Assembly: GCA_032622095.1 (NCBI GenBank)
Contig: CP136061.1
Coordinates: forward strand, 44,463,797 to 44,527,796
DNA from: Siphonodentalium dalli
Taxonomy: Eukaryota; Mollusca; Scaphopoda; Gadilida; Siphonodentaliidae
Length of the DNA: 64,000 nt
Direction of reading: 5' to 3'
Position numbers and translations under genes: made by a program. The notes beneath the pieces are model-generated. The model ran no database searches and was not told the DNA's origin. It worked only from the letters and a program-made list of their open reading frames with translations. Position 1 is the first letter of the stretch, and each line of letters begins with the position of its first letter. This document shows positions 12,192 through 23,200 of this stretch, in pieces.

Positions 12192-12658
12192 TTAACCCTT
12201 TGAGTGCCAGGTCCAATTTTTGTATCAACCCATACACCCTGTTCCAATGCATGCTCTTATATATGCGAGTCGACCATAGGTCGCCTCGCATATATAAGAG
12301 AATGCATTGGCCTAACAATTTTTCATCATTTTTTACAATTTTTTACAATTTTAATAATTTTTTCTTATATTCTTTAACAGACTTGTTTTTGTAGGTTAGT
12401 GCCAGGGAATCTCATGTTTTTCATGGGCATCAAAATTATTACTATGAATACTTGGTGATAGTTTTATAACATGCCCCTAAGATTTTATCCAGTTTGTTTT
12501 TAAATTCGCTATAGCATGCTTAAACATACCGAAAAAAATTCAACCCCAAAAAATAAACAATTCTAAAAACAAAACAATATTTTTTTATTTTTTAGGGCCG
12601 ATTTTACACACCGTAAATTAGGGCCGATGAGATCGGCCCCTGGCACTCAAAGGGTTAA
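12192..12658 (+). mobile_element. TTAA MITE, family B, copy 2
   Basis: Ends TTAACCCTTTGAGTGCCAGG and CCTGGCACTCAAAGGGTTAA with TTAA on both sides. The palindromic cassette is near the left end (about 12246-12312). This is the longest B copy here (467 bp); its interior to about 12530 matches copy 1 in inverse orientation. The right TIR includes the paired palindrome GGGCCGATGAGATCGGCCC. Confidence 0.9.
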
Positions 12659-12885
12659 ACATGGATTTGGAAACAAATGTGCATGGCATTGTAAAAATAA
12701 TATGGCGACTAGCTGTCGCATACTCAAAATTATCATGATATACTGAACAATACAGCAAGTTGAGGAATGTGATATATACAGCATCTCTCAGAAAATATAC
12801 TGCGATTTGTATTGATCGAATTGTAACCTTCTTTGCCTCTGGCAAATCTGTTCATTTCAAGACAAGACATTATTTGTGGTTTACA
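12636..12885 (+). repeat. 250-bp direct duplication, copy 1
   Basis: Base-for-base identical by eye to 13300-13549 (offset 664). It starts inside the right TIR of the B element (GCCCCTGGCACTCAAAGG) and continues into unique flank. Both copies give the same reverse-strand translations (such as MPEAKKVTIRSIQIAVYF), which reflects the duplication and not coding. Confidence 0.95.
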
Positions 12886-13299
12886 TATATATTCTTTATT
12901 AGCCTCCATCGAGGAGAGTATTGTATGTTCATATACGGATATTATACAAATAATGTACAGTCTTACACATAAATGATAAATATATACATATTGTGGTATG
13001 GTCAACAAGTGTCACTGTACTGAAGCCTCGTGCACTCATGGAGTTAATCAGCTATTTACAGTCACGGTACAGCTACATTCAGTTACCGGTAACTAACTTG
13101 CAGGCATGCATTAGGAATGTCGATGTGTCCACAATAAAATTGCTATACACCGAAAACAATTCCGAGTCTGCGCAAGTGTCCTCGTTCCCTAAAATCAGCG
13201 AGATAAATTGATTATCAGTTAGATTGCTCAATAAGAGGTAAATGTTCACTCCATATTTGTTCACAATTATGTCCCAATATATGTTCCGAAAGTGTAGCA

Positions 13300-13549
13300 G
13301 CCCCTGGCACTCAAAGGGTTAAACATGGATTTGGAAACAAATGTGCATGGCATTGTAAAAATAATATGGCGACTAGCTGTCGCATACTCAAAATTATCAT
13401 GATATACTGAACAATACAGCAAGTTGAGGAATGTGATATATACAGCATCTCTCAGAAAATATACTGCGATTTGTATTGATCGAATTGTAACCTTCTTTGC
13501 CTCTGGCAAATCTGTTCATTTCAAGACAAGACATTATTTGTGGTTTACA
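13300..13549 (+). repeat. 250-bp direct duplication, copy 2
   Basis: Second identical copy, including an orphan right TIR of family B (CTGGCACTCAAAGGGTTAA) with no matching left end. Between the copies lie 414 bp of unrecognised sequence. See the finding on recent duplication or misassembly. Confidence 0.95.
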
Positions 13550-14153
13550 CACATGGATATTTGTAGATACTTTAAAAGTCAATTTAACTCATCATCTGGG
13601 TGATTTGTACTTTTAATCATATGTTCTTTCCACGAACGAACGAACGAACGAACGAACGCCATGAATAAATATAGCAGACGAATGCAACGGGGCATTAATA
13701 ATTGAATTTCACATGTCATAATTATTTTCATTAAATATTTCATAACTGTTTGAATATTTAAGCCACTTGACACCATAATGACATTATAACCAACTCAACC
13801 ATGATATTTATAAGTCACAATAAGGTACTTTATTTTCAACGAAGATATGAAAAGAATATATTTCTCAATTCTGCTCTCGCATTCCGGATAGATCCACCTT
13901 CACAATAATTTGAAAGTTATATTCGTCTTTTATTTCAAATTTATTTGACAATGCCATGAAGTAGATATAAGTACCTTATAAAAGACTACTTGAACATTTT
14001 TGTGTGATTTCTCGTTAATAACGGCCACATTACAACTTTGTTTTGTTTTGATGTTTTCGAAACGCTCATATGAGGGTGCATGCCCTCTGTTGCCTGTGCT
14101 ACATCTGTCAAAGCATTGTGCGGCTGGCTCCCAGATATAATAATGTGATGGGA
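13550..14153. other. Non-coding with (CGAA)n microsatellite
   Basis: An ACGA/CGAA tetranucleotide run of about six to seven units lies at about 13633-13659. Nothing else recognised. Confidence 0.6.
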
Positions 14154-14369
14154 TACAGTAATGCTCTAAATAATCGACTCCTTAACCACAGAAGAATTAT
14201 GGGTAATTTTTTAGGATTTAGTCGGATATATGGCTTGTTGCCATTCATCGGAAAGCTCTCAGTGAGAGCTTTCCGATGAATGGAATAAGCCATATTTCCG
14301 ACTAAATCCTGAAACATTACCCATAATTCTTCTGTGGTTAAGGAGTCGATTATTTAGAGCATTACTGTA
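14154..14369. mobile_element. TA-flanked palindromic MITE, family D, copy 1
   Basis: Almost the whole element is one inverted repeat: TA-CAGTAATGCTCTAAATAA ... and complement ending GAGCATTACTG-TA. The arms meet at GAAAGCTCTCAGTGAGAGCTTTC. A TA target duplication is characteristic of Tc1/mariner-mobilised MITEs. Copies: 20431, 27390, 28859, 62536. Short frames inside are artefacts. Confidence 0.9.
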
Positions 14370-16744
14370 TGTAGGACTAATCCCCATGCATGTCCATGGT
14401 TCTGTCATTTAGTCCAAACTGACTGAAGGCATCACCAAAGAAATACGTCTCTTGTGGTATTTTCTCCTGCATGTATACCTCATTATACTAATGTATCCAA
14501 CATGTATCTCAAAATGTTCAACTGGTTAGATATGACGTATAAGTATGGTACACTATATATAAAACTATGACTGGGTTTGATGTATCGGATTGTCTCCCTG
14601 TGGAACCAATATGTTGTTTCAAAGGCGAGACTATCATTTCAATGTTCGCCTAAAGCACCGTCATTATTTGTATACGTCCGGTTTTTTAAAAACAGGATGT
14701 ATTATGTTCTTGGCCCGTCCGTCCATCTGTCCGTCGCTCCATCCGTTCGCTTTTGGTTTTCGGATGATAACGTTAGATAGTCTCAACGGAATAGAGTGAA
14801 ATGTGGTATGTGGGTTTACTAGAACAACATACACGTCAAATTCGAATTCAGCCAATTTTTACCAGATTTGTAAGACCCTTTGTGTTGGAATTTGCACTCA
14901 ATTTTCTTTTCCGAATGATAACTTTGGTGAGTCTCAGATCATGTTCGAATTTGTGTACCGCTCGCCAATTCTCACCAGAGTTTTGTTTTTTTGTTGGAAA
15001 CTGAGGTTAAGTTTGATATTTAGCTCTGTCTTTGCACCATCAGTTCAGATGGGCCTTTGTTCATGTCTACATTTTGGACAAACCACGGGCGTATTTTGCC
15101 ACGCCTATAGCAATGCTCTTGTTTTAATATACCGAACAGACATGTCCCTCGAGTTGTGACTGAATACACTGCTATGCAGTATGACAATATGCCCATTAAT
15201 ACGGTAGCTGGCTTTCATCGATTAACTTCCTAATGTTTGAAGAAGAACATTCGGGAAAACTTTGTTGACAACACCGGCGTCCATGCTTTACGAGAAAGCT
15301 GAAATCATTTAGCTGTCAAATAAAAAACGTAATGCATGTTCGGATATTTCCGTGAGTTACTTCGGGACGTCTCGGTCTGACCGGAAATATTTTATTGGAT
15401 TTTTTTATTTAAACATATTTAATTGTATATCAAGTATATACATGGGGATTGGGACACAAGTTTTGTCAACTTAGTAACGTCCCTCTCCCGCACAAAAGGT
15501 ATAACATAACATTTAAACAAGATGACAGGATGAAATTTGTGAATATTTAAGCAGGGAAACAGCTGTGAATATTTGTACAGAGTGTGCTATATGGGTGGGG
15601 TTTAAATTAATGTGTCCAGTTTTACCCTCACGTTGTCATAAATTGTGTCTAAAAAGGCCGGGCATTTAAATTTTTAATTGTTTTCATTGGATTAAATCAT
15701 CGCAAACTGAGTAATAATACTATCCAATGAGGAATTAACACAATGTCATATATTGCGATGAATAATAATATATATTGGTTGGAACGCAACCTATATTTTG
15801 AAATGTCCTACTTCCGTTTATTCAGGGATAACGTTTCTTGTCCCCACTTCATGTTGTAACAAGCAATCTAATTGGCTTCAACCCAACGATCAAATCACCA
15901 TACCCCTTGTCACCCTACCCTTGGCATTGGGTTTGGAGAGAATGTTACGAGAAACACCGGGGATATATGAGCGCGTAGTATATGAATGATATTTGCACTG
16001 GAAGTTTCCACCAATCGCGACGTTGCTCTATATATGGCACGACGTGTTTGACGTCACACGACGACCGATCCGTATGTCGTCCACTGAATTCTTCGTAAAG
16101 GTGTCGATTAATGTGAGAATTGACGAGAATAACCATACGTATATATATATATGTATCCTCATGGTTGTGGGGCAAACTCGTTATTTCCGACATCATGGGG
16201 TACAGTACATGGAGATTTTGTACATGGATGTCTCTTCCATGTCCCCAAGATGTTGCCGGAGATAATTGATATTGTCCCCATACCGTTGCAACAACTAATC
16301 TGATCGGCTACAACGATTTGTTCAAATCATAAGATAAGATAAGTTTAATTGGCAAACAATCCTTATACGGACATTATGCATACACATGACATATAAATTT
16401 ACACTGTGTATTAAGTAGTACAATATTCAAATACGATAATAGTAAGAGATAATATATAACTCCAGAGAGCTGTATCATTGTGCAAAGGGTCGTCTCATCT
16501 CCATGTATTCATTGATTTTAGTTATTAATTAATTAACTAATTATGAAATGTTCGTCGCGTGCCGAGAATAATCTGCGGATCTGCGGATCTGAAGTCGTCT
16601 TTGTACTTGTGTGAATTAATGTTGACTTGATTAACTTGAGGTCGTAAGCCTATGTGGGAACAAAATCGTGATATCCGACCGGAGACAACATGCATATAAT
16701 GGTTTGATGTTTTAGAAAAGCTTACCGCGTGCCCTCTGTTACCA
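14370..16744. other. Non-coding with dispersed-repeat signatures
   Basis: A stretch at about 14700-15110 carries a CCGTCCGTCCATCTGTCCGTC run and a twice-repeated phrase (CGGATGATAACGTTAGATAGTCTC near 14760; CGAATGATAACTTTGGTGAGTCTC near 14911), like dispersed repeats with CGGA/TCCG runs in lophotrochozoan genomes. Two ~70-bp related segments containing TTGTCCCCA sit at about 15826-15897 and 16263-16330. No gene recognised. Confidence 0.4.
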
Positions 16745-18100
16745 ATTCACCTCACGTTTGGAATAAACATGAATCCATTCACAACACATCTGACTCCCAG
16801 ATAAAATCATGTCATGGCTATACACTTTATTCGTATGTGAATAACCAGTCGCCAAGGACAGCAGATGACACCATCCATCAGTCAAATTAGGTCGCTGAAA
16901 ATGGGACATCGGAAACTTCAAGTTCAGTTCAGGCAGTTCAGACAGGCATGTATGCCGGGTGGGTGGGTTTTCGATGGGACCAACAATAATTTTTTTCTGC
17001 AAAAAATTTGTTTTGACTGTTTTTGCAATGAGTTGGCTTAAAACAACTTAGAATAAGAGAAATAATGTAATTCTAACTGCTAAACTGACTGCAGGCAGTT
17101 ATCGTGTTATATTTTGTTACAAATTTTGTAATCCAAGATGGCCGCTGGCAGCCATGATTTTTGGCCGAACGACCCCAAAATGACTCGTTCCTATTTACAT
17201 GTCAATGTTAACATCCATGACAAATAGTATGCACAGAAATTCATATACAGCTGTTTACAATGAATTCCCCCCGCAAATCTCTGTTTTAGTGACAAAAGGG
17301 GGGGTGGGTGTCCAAAAATGGTCGGAAAAACCTGCCGAAAACGGAAAAAAATTTGGACGCGGGGGTGGGTGGGTCCCAACAAGGGTCGAAAGGTAAAAAT
17401 CAGCAATCGTACCTAAAATTTTGTTCCGACCCCCCCCCCCCCCCTCCCGGTTCAGGCAGAGAGTATGTACTGTAGGACAATTAGACCAACTCACGGGAGG
17501 AGAAAACATGTACGCTACTCAGAACAGTTGACTGTTGTGTTTATTGTATGTTCTATACCAGTTTATTACGACCCAGACCACAATGAAACACACGATTAGA
17601 CCTAAAGCGTTATTAAAGCAACAATATCATTAGCCATTTATGTTAAAAGAAATCGCAAGGTTACGGAATGACGCAAAAATTGACGTCATGATGCAGTGCT
17701 GAGAGTAGGATAACATCTTGAGAGTAGAATAACACGTTCGGTCTTCTGGTATTGGGGATATGATTTATAATTTGACGTAACAAGTTGATGAAAATATAAT
17801 AAACCCATATATTACGCATCTATATCATTGAACGCGAGGTGCGTCTAAATCACAATGATCCGAATCTAAGAAGTTAGACATTACAGAAAGGAATGCACAA
17901 TTTAAAAAAACAATTACATCCTGAATATTTATTTATTTATTTTCAAAGTGCATTGTGTTAACGCAAACTGAAGATCGGATACCCATTACTAAATTCGTTG
18001 TATGTTATTTATATATTTTTTATCTATTTATTTAAACCTCAGTTCTATTAATTTATTCAAAGCAAAAGAACAAGAGTTGAACCGTTTTTCAAACTTTTTC
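16745..18100 (+). repeat. Repeat M, copy 1 (split by F1)
   Basis: The part left of F1 (16745-16936, beginning CTCACGTTTGGAATAAACATG) matches 18275-18480. The part right of it (about 17805-18080, ATATTACGCATCTATATCATTGAACG) matches 19005-19275. About 350 bp between 17460 and 17800 has no counterpart in copy 2. The insertion of F lies at a different point in each copy, so the copies predate those insertions. Confidence 0.75.
16937..17450 (+). mobile_element. G/C-run-ended element F, copy 1
   Basis: Flanked by TTCAGGCAG (16928-16936 and 17451-17459). The interior shares with F2 and F3 the segments GCATGTATGCCGGGTGGG, TTGCAATGAGTTGGCTTAA, ATCCAAGATGGCCGCTGG and the CGCAAATCTCTGTTTTAGTG block, and ends in a long C-run. 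The termini are less clean than in F2 and F3. Non-autonomous. Confidence 0.65.
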
Positions 18101-18274
18101 AATTCCGCAATGGGCCAGTCTGTTGTATAAATATTGCATCAATCGGTATGGGAAACAATAAGGTCTGTTGCGATATATGAAACATCTTTAAGAAAAGGAA
18201 CAGTTGGATGCATGGCACAACAAAAGTTTGTAATTTCAGACCAAAAAGTAGATTGAGTTTTTTTTTAGCCAAAT

Positions 18275-19275
18275 TACATCTCACGTTGGAATAAACATGG
18301 ATCCATGCATAACACAGCTGACTCCCATGCAGATAAAATCATGTCATGGCTATATACTTTATTCGAATGCAAATATATAGTCAGTCGCCAAGGACAGCAG
18401 CTGACACCACCCATCACATCTGACATAAATCTGGTCGCTGAAAATGGGACGTCGGAAGCTTCAAGTTCAGACAGGGTGTAATTGGGTCTGTAGGATAACC
18501 CCATATATTCAGGGGGATTTTCCGGGCACGTATGCCGGGCTGGGTGGGTGGTCGATGGGACCAACAAACATTTTTTTCCGCAACTCAAAAATATTCTTCC
18601 TGCAAGTCTTTTTGACTGTTTTTGCAATGAGTTTGGCTTAAAACACCTCTATATGTCAATATTAACATCAATGACAAATTTCATGATGATCAGACAAACA
18701 GTATAGCCTGTAGCCCATGCTAATAGATTGAATTTTGAAATCCAAGATGGCCGCTGGCAACCATGTTTATTTTTGGCCGAATGACCCCAAAATTACTCGT
18801 TCCTATCTCCATGTCAATGTTAACACCCATGACTAATAGTATGCACAGAAATTCATATACAGCTGTTTACAGTGAATTCCCCCCCGCAAATCTCTGTTTA
18901 GTAACGGAAAAAAATTTGGACGCGGGGGTGGGTGTGTCCCAAGAAGGGTCGAAAGTAAAAAATCAGCATACGTTTTTTTCCGACCCCCCCCCCCCCCCCC
19001 TGATATATTACGCTTTTATATCATTGAACGTGGAGTGCGTAGAAATCACAAAGGTCCGAATCTAAGAAGATATAAATTACAGAAATGCACAGTATTCAAA
19101 AACAGATACATCCTCAATAATTATGTATTTATATATTTATTTATTTATTAAGTACATTGAGTGAACGCAAACTGATGATCGGAAACCCTTTACTCAAATA
19201 ATCAGTGTGTTATTTATGTAAGTTATTTATCTATTTATTTAAACCTCTTGCAAAACAAAGGAACAAAAGTTGAAA
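18275..19275 (+). repeat. Repeat M, copy 2 (split by F2)
   Basis: Matches 16745-16936 on the left and 17805-18080 on the right. F2 lies between. The junction right of F2 (ATATTACGCTTTTATATCATTGAACG) matches copy 1 at about 17810. Confidence 0.75.
18510..19002 (+). mobile_element. G/C-run-ended element F, copy 2
   Basis: Begins CAGGGGGATTTTCCGGGCAC and ends in a C-run closing with CCCCTG. It is flanked by a 7-bp direct repeat ATATATT (18503-18509, 19003-19009). CAGGGG ends are common in hAT elements, which make 8-bp duplications; extending to 8 bp leaves one mismatch, so hAT-like is likely but unproven. No transposase. Confidence 0.75.
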
Positions 19276-19307
19276 AGTTTTTCAATAGATGCTATACTGT
19301 CGGCCAA

Positions 19308-19807
19308 AATCATGCCGCGGAACTCCACTCTGTTTAACGCCCGTAGATCATATTCCACCAGTACAAAACCTTGGAACTTTTTGAAGTTTTGACAGGGAAC
19401 CTTATATATATAAAGTAAAAAAATAAAGTGGGGAAAATATTTCTTAGTTATTATCTGTTCCTTAAAAATGTACCCAACTCGAAATTGCATGCTTTTCTGT
19501 GACTTTTCTGAGTCGATATCGCAATAAACGTTGAATTAATTACCCAGGATAAATTCCATAATTGTAAGCCACGCAAAGCAAAATTTCTCACAACGTCACC
19601 TAAATCATGAAATATCAAGTTGGGACCTTCACCTATACAGTGAAGCACATTATTAAGGAATAGATAATAACTGAGAAATATATTCCCTGCGTTGTTTCTT
19701 CAAATTCACGAGGTTCCTGTCAAAACTTCAAAAAGTCCCAAGGTTTTGTACTGGTGGATTATGATCTCTATACGGGCGTTAGCAGAGAGGAGACTCATGG
19801 CATGATC
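19308..19807. mobile_element. Long-TIR element K, copy 1
   Basis: Arms of more than 200 bp are inverted relative to each other (left: CTTGGAACTTTTTGAAGTTT; right: AAACTTCAAAAAGTCCCAAG) around a unique centre containing AGGTGAAGGTCCCAACTTG. The unit is flanked by the 13-bp direct repeat TACTGTCGGCCAA (19295-19307, 19808-19820). A second copy is at 46297-46815. Very long TIRs with long target duplications recall Mutator-like MITEs, but 13 bp is longer than usual, so no superfamily is assigned. Confidence 0.75.
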
Positions 19808-19820
19808 TACTGTCGGCCAA

Positions 19821-20430
19821 TTTGTTGGACTGAAATAGCAACCAGTTGAAAAGTTCCAACCTAACTTATACATTTATGAGGTAAGTTCTATGTTTGAAAT
19901 TTCCACTGAACAGTTAGAAAGTTTAAGTTACCAGTTAAAGTTTGAACCAAATGGAGTGCAAAGGGAGTGCAAATAAAAATTCTCGAAATTGTTCGTATGT
20001 TCAAATGGGGTGCAGTTGGGAATTCCAATGTGGAACCTACCCCACCCCAACCCACCCACCCATTTGAACTAAGGGAGATGCTATAGCGACGTTCCTATCA
20101 GTCTACACGTTATACAGATACTATTGGCGTTATCTCCATCTCGTCGTGAATGGTAATTTTATTGTGCGCAGATGGATCCAGATGGTTGTATTATACGTCG
20201 ACAGTGGGAGGTAGATCGTGCGTATATATCATATAGGCAACAGCTTGCAAGCACACCTACACAATGCTGTTAATATAGCCCACGGCACTTTGAATGCGTG
20301 ATCATGTTGTGTCTGGCGTAAATGGCTAGGGGTCGTGATATATACAGTGTATATGTCAAGAGGAGAACAAATTTAACAGCTTGTGTGGGGGTGAAGTAGT
20401 GTCGGCTATCCCTGATCGGTTTTGTGTAGA
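19821..20430. other. Non-coding with a diffuse repeat
   Basis: The segment 19860-20050 resembles 40385-40500, 52575-52690 and 60755-60830 in carrying phrases such as GGGGTGCAGTTGG followed by AAATT or AATTCC and a GTGGA or GGACA end. No gene recognised. Confidence 0.4.
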
Positions 20431-20616
20431 TACAGTAATGCCCTAAATAATCGACTCCTTAACCACAGCAGAATTATGGCTTGTTGCCATTCATCGGAAA
20501 ACTCTTACTGAGAGCTTTCCGATGAATGGCAACAAGCCATGTTTCCGACTAAATCCTGAAAAATTACCCATAATTCTGCTGTGGTTAAGGAGTCGATTAT
20601 TTAGGGCACTACTGTA
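20431..20616. mobile_element. TA palindromic MITE, family D, copy 2
   Basis: TA-CAGTAATGCCCTAAATAA to CACTACTG-TA. The left arm lacks about 30 bp (the GGGTAATTTTTCAGGATTTA part) that the right arm keeps, so this copy is an internal-deletion derivative. The 74-codon frame overlapping it is incidental. Confidence 0.9.
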
Positions 20617-21324
20617 TGCATCGGTCAGCATGCACTTGGGGACAATCTTTGTGGCACACCAGGGCACACCCCAAAATGTTATAAACTTTTCAACAAGTTG
20701 TTATATCATGCCGGAACAGAAACAGAAACAAATCTACCTGATATAAAGCTATGTCTAACATGTTTGTGTTTAATTGTGAAATGTCCGCGAATTGGAAAGT
20801 TGGTGTGATGTGGATGAGTTTGAAGTTGGCCATAAAAAGGGACAAAGATCTGCCACCGTTAAATTATAATCCATTGAGGCTTCAGCCGGGGTTCGGCCAC
20901 CACTGGACGAAATATGGCCGGTAATAGCGATATCACGTATGTTCCAGGTATCGAATATGCGTGACATTTAACTCAAGTTTATTTTAAAATATGTAAAATC
21001 CTTAAACTTCATATTTGATATCACGCAAATGTCATATATATCTGGCATCCATATAGCAAAGCAATTTTTAACGATGTGACAGCCTGTTAACCGCTATAAA
21101 CTGACAGAGCGCGTGTTACATAACTCATGTTTCTATAGCTCTCGGCCGCGCTTAGAAAGGCGACTATCAAAGGCGCCACACAAATTTTGAGAGAGTGATA
21201 TGGTCATCATTAGTAAGACTCCGAATTCTAGACAGAACGAGGATTTAATTCATACACACTCTTAAGCCGATCACCACGCATGCAAAATGGTGCCCTGTAT
21301 ACACTGCCAATCAGAATACTAGAA
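20617..21324. other. Non-coding, no recognised feature
   Basis: No gene, RNA or clear repeat seen. Confidence 0.4.
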
Positions 21325-21871
21325 TACTTAATTTGAAGTGAGGTAAACAAATGTAGAAATTTATGCAATTTGTATTATATGATTTTCTATTTTTCCAATA
21401 ATGCTTTTATCATATGTCCTTCTATTGTCAGGTCAATATCTTACATTAACCACGAAGATTGTTGGAATGTATTAAGTTTCTCGTGAAGGCCACGTAGATG
21501 TTGATATAATTGTATCTGCAAAATTTTTATTTCGATTAAAAATTAGGCGTAATTTTCACGTATTATTTCGAAATTTTAAGCATCCATAAATATCGAATTA
21601 TTTCGAATATAAATGTCGCTTAAATTGCACGTATATTTGAATTTAATTTCATTTAAACGTCACGTATTTTCCATTAAATGTCTAGATGTGTGGCATATTA
21701 TGAATCAAGTAAATGTCCATATATTCTTATATACGTGGGATGTATGGACACGTAATTTTTAAGTAAATGTGGAAGAATACGTGTCCGTACATCCCACACG
21801 TGTCCGTACATCCCACGTATATTTTATTTATGGAAATTTACATGAGCCGTATATGCCGTAAATCTAGACAT
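21325..21871 (+). repeat. Repeat L, copy 1 (unfilled sites)
   Basis: The part to about 21645 matches L copy 2 (25630-26995) without its two insertions: GAAGTGAGGTAAACAAATG, AATATCTTACATTAACC, GGCGTAATTTTCACG and GAATATAAATGTC all recur there. It therefore shows the pre-insertion state for elements A1 and F3. Downstream is an inverted repeat with arms ACGTGGGATGTATGGACACG (about 21735) and its near complement (21777-21815), and a wider pair AAATGTCTAGA / TCTAGACATTT ending at the next element. Confidence 0.75.
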
Positions 21872-22372
21872 TTAAAGGCACGTGAGGCCTTAGTTGTCGA
21901 AAATATTCATATTTGTTCCAATCACCGTAAACAGAAAAACATTAGAATGCATACAGTTTCGTTCATATATACCATGACTATCGCGTAAACAGCATGTTAT
22001 CATAAAGACCTACTATATTTTACCTAAGCAAGAGCCTGATTGTGTTACAGAAGACAGCACAATGCTACTGGCTAATCACACAAAAATGGCATAAACGCTC
22101 TTTATTAGTTCCATATCAGGAATTCGCCATCAAAGAACGCTCTTTATGTTTACCATCATAATATAAACAAACACCAGAAAGGTAACTTTTTATGCTTTTG
22201 TTTACATAACAATGGTCAAATATATGACAATAACATACTGTTATGCGATATTTCTTATTTATATACGGACAAAGTCTGTCTACATTTTGATGTTCTTTCT
22301 GTTTGTGGCGGTTTTTGACGGGTGGAAATATTTTTACAGGATACCCACCGCCAAGGCCAACCGTACCTTTAA
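21872..22372. mobile_element. TTAA MITE, family C, copy 2
   Basis: TTAAAGGCACGTGAGGCC to CAACCGTACCTTTAA, TTAA on both sides. Internally colinear with copies 1 and 3, including both CGCTCTTTAT motifs. Ends diverge more than in copy 1. Confidence 0.8.
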
Positions 22373-22412
22373 TGGAAAGTGCTTGGGATATAAATTAAAT
22401 TAAATTCCAAAT

Positions 22413-23194
22413 TTGATACCGTGCACTGCCTGTCACTGCCTTTCTGTTAAAAATCAACTGGACCTGTTCGATTTGCATGTTACCCCGATATTGCTATATG
22501 GTTGTGAAGTATGGGGGTTTGGCAACAACGATGTTCTGGAAAAAGTCCACCGTACATTTCTTAAACACGTCCTTAAACTTAGGCCATCAACCTCAAATTA
22601 TATGTTGTACGGGGAATGTGGAAGACTACCATTGCAGATACAGATATATACAAGAATGATGAAGTTCTGGAGTAAGATTATGAACAGTAACGGCGGTAGA
22701 TATCAAAAGCTAATTTTCAAACTAGCACATTCGATGTTCGATATAAACGACGACAGATTCCCCTGGTTACATAAAGTTTATAATATATTAGAAGACAACG
22801 GACAAATACTCTATTGGCACATGGAACAGATACCGGATAGCAACCAACTTATCTCATACATGAAATGTAGTTTAATATCCCAGTTTAGAAAATCATGGGA
22901 AACGGACTTAAACAACTCGAGCCGTGGCCGCATATATAGAATTTTCAAGCACGATTTGTCATTCGAAAATTATCTTGTAACACTCAACACAGCAAATCGT
23001 TTCATCTTGTGTAAATTTAGAACAAGCAATCATCGACTCCCGATTGAAATAGGCCGTTGGAGATCGTGTATGCCAACTCTGCAAATCCGGTAAAATTGGA
23101 GACGAGTTCCACTACCTTCTCGAGTGCGAAAGCTTATCTAAAGCCAGGCGTCGTTTATTAACAACGCTATCGGACAAACGCCCCAATACATAGT
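22413..23194 (+). pseudogene. LINE ORF2 C-terminal region, frameshifted
   Basis: The long frame reads FDLHVTPILLYGCEVWG near residue 20, the strongly conserved segment just downstream of the reverse transcriptase palm in many LINE ORF2 proteins. It continues through an alpha-helical region with LYGECGRLPL to CKFRTSNHRLPIEIGRW near residue 215. A frameshift or small deletion near 23065 breaks it. The next frame continues VCQLCKSGKIGDEFHYLLEC, a C-C-H-C zinc-knuckle-like motif, then a basic stretch up to a stop at about 23192. The protein would go on beyond the foldback insertion. 5' truncated and inactive. Confidence 0.9.
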
Positions 23195-23200
23195 GATAGG

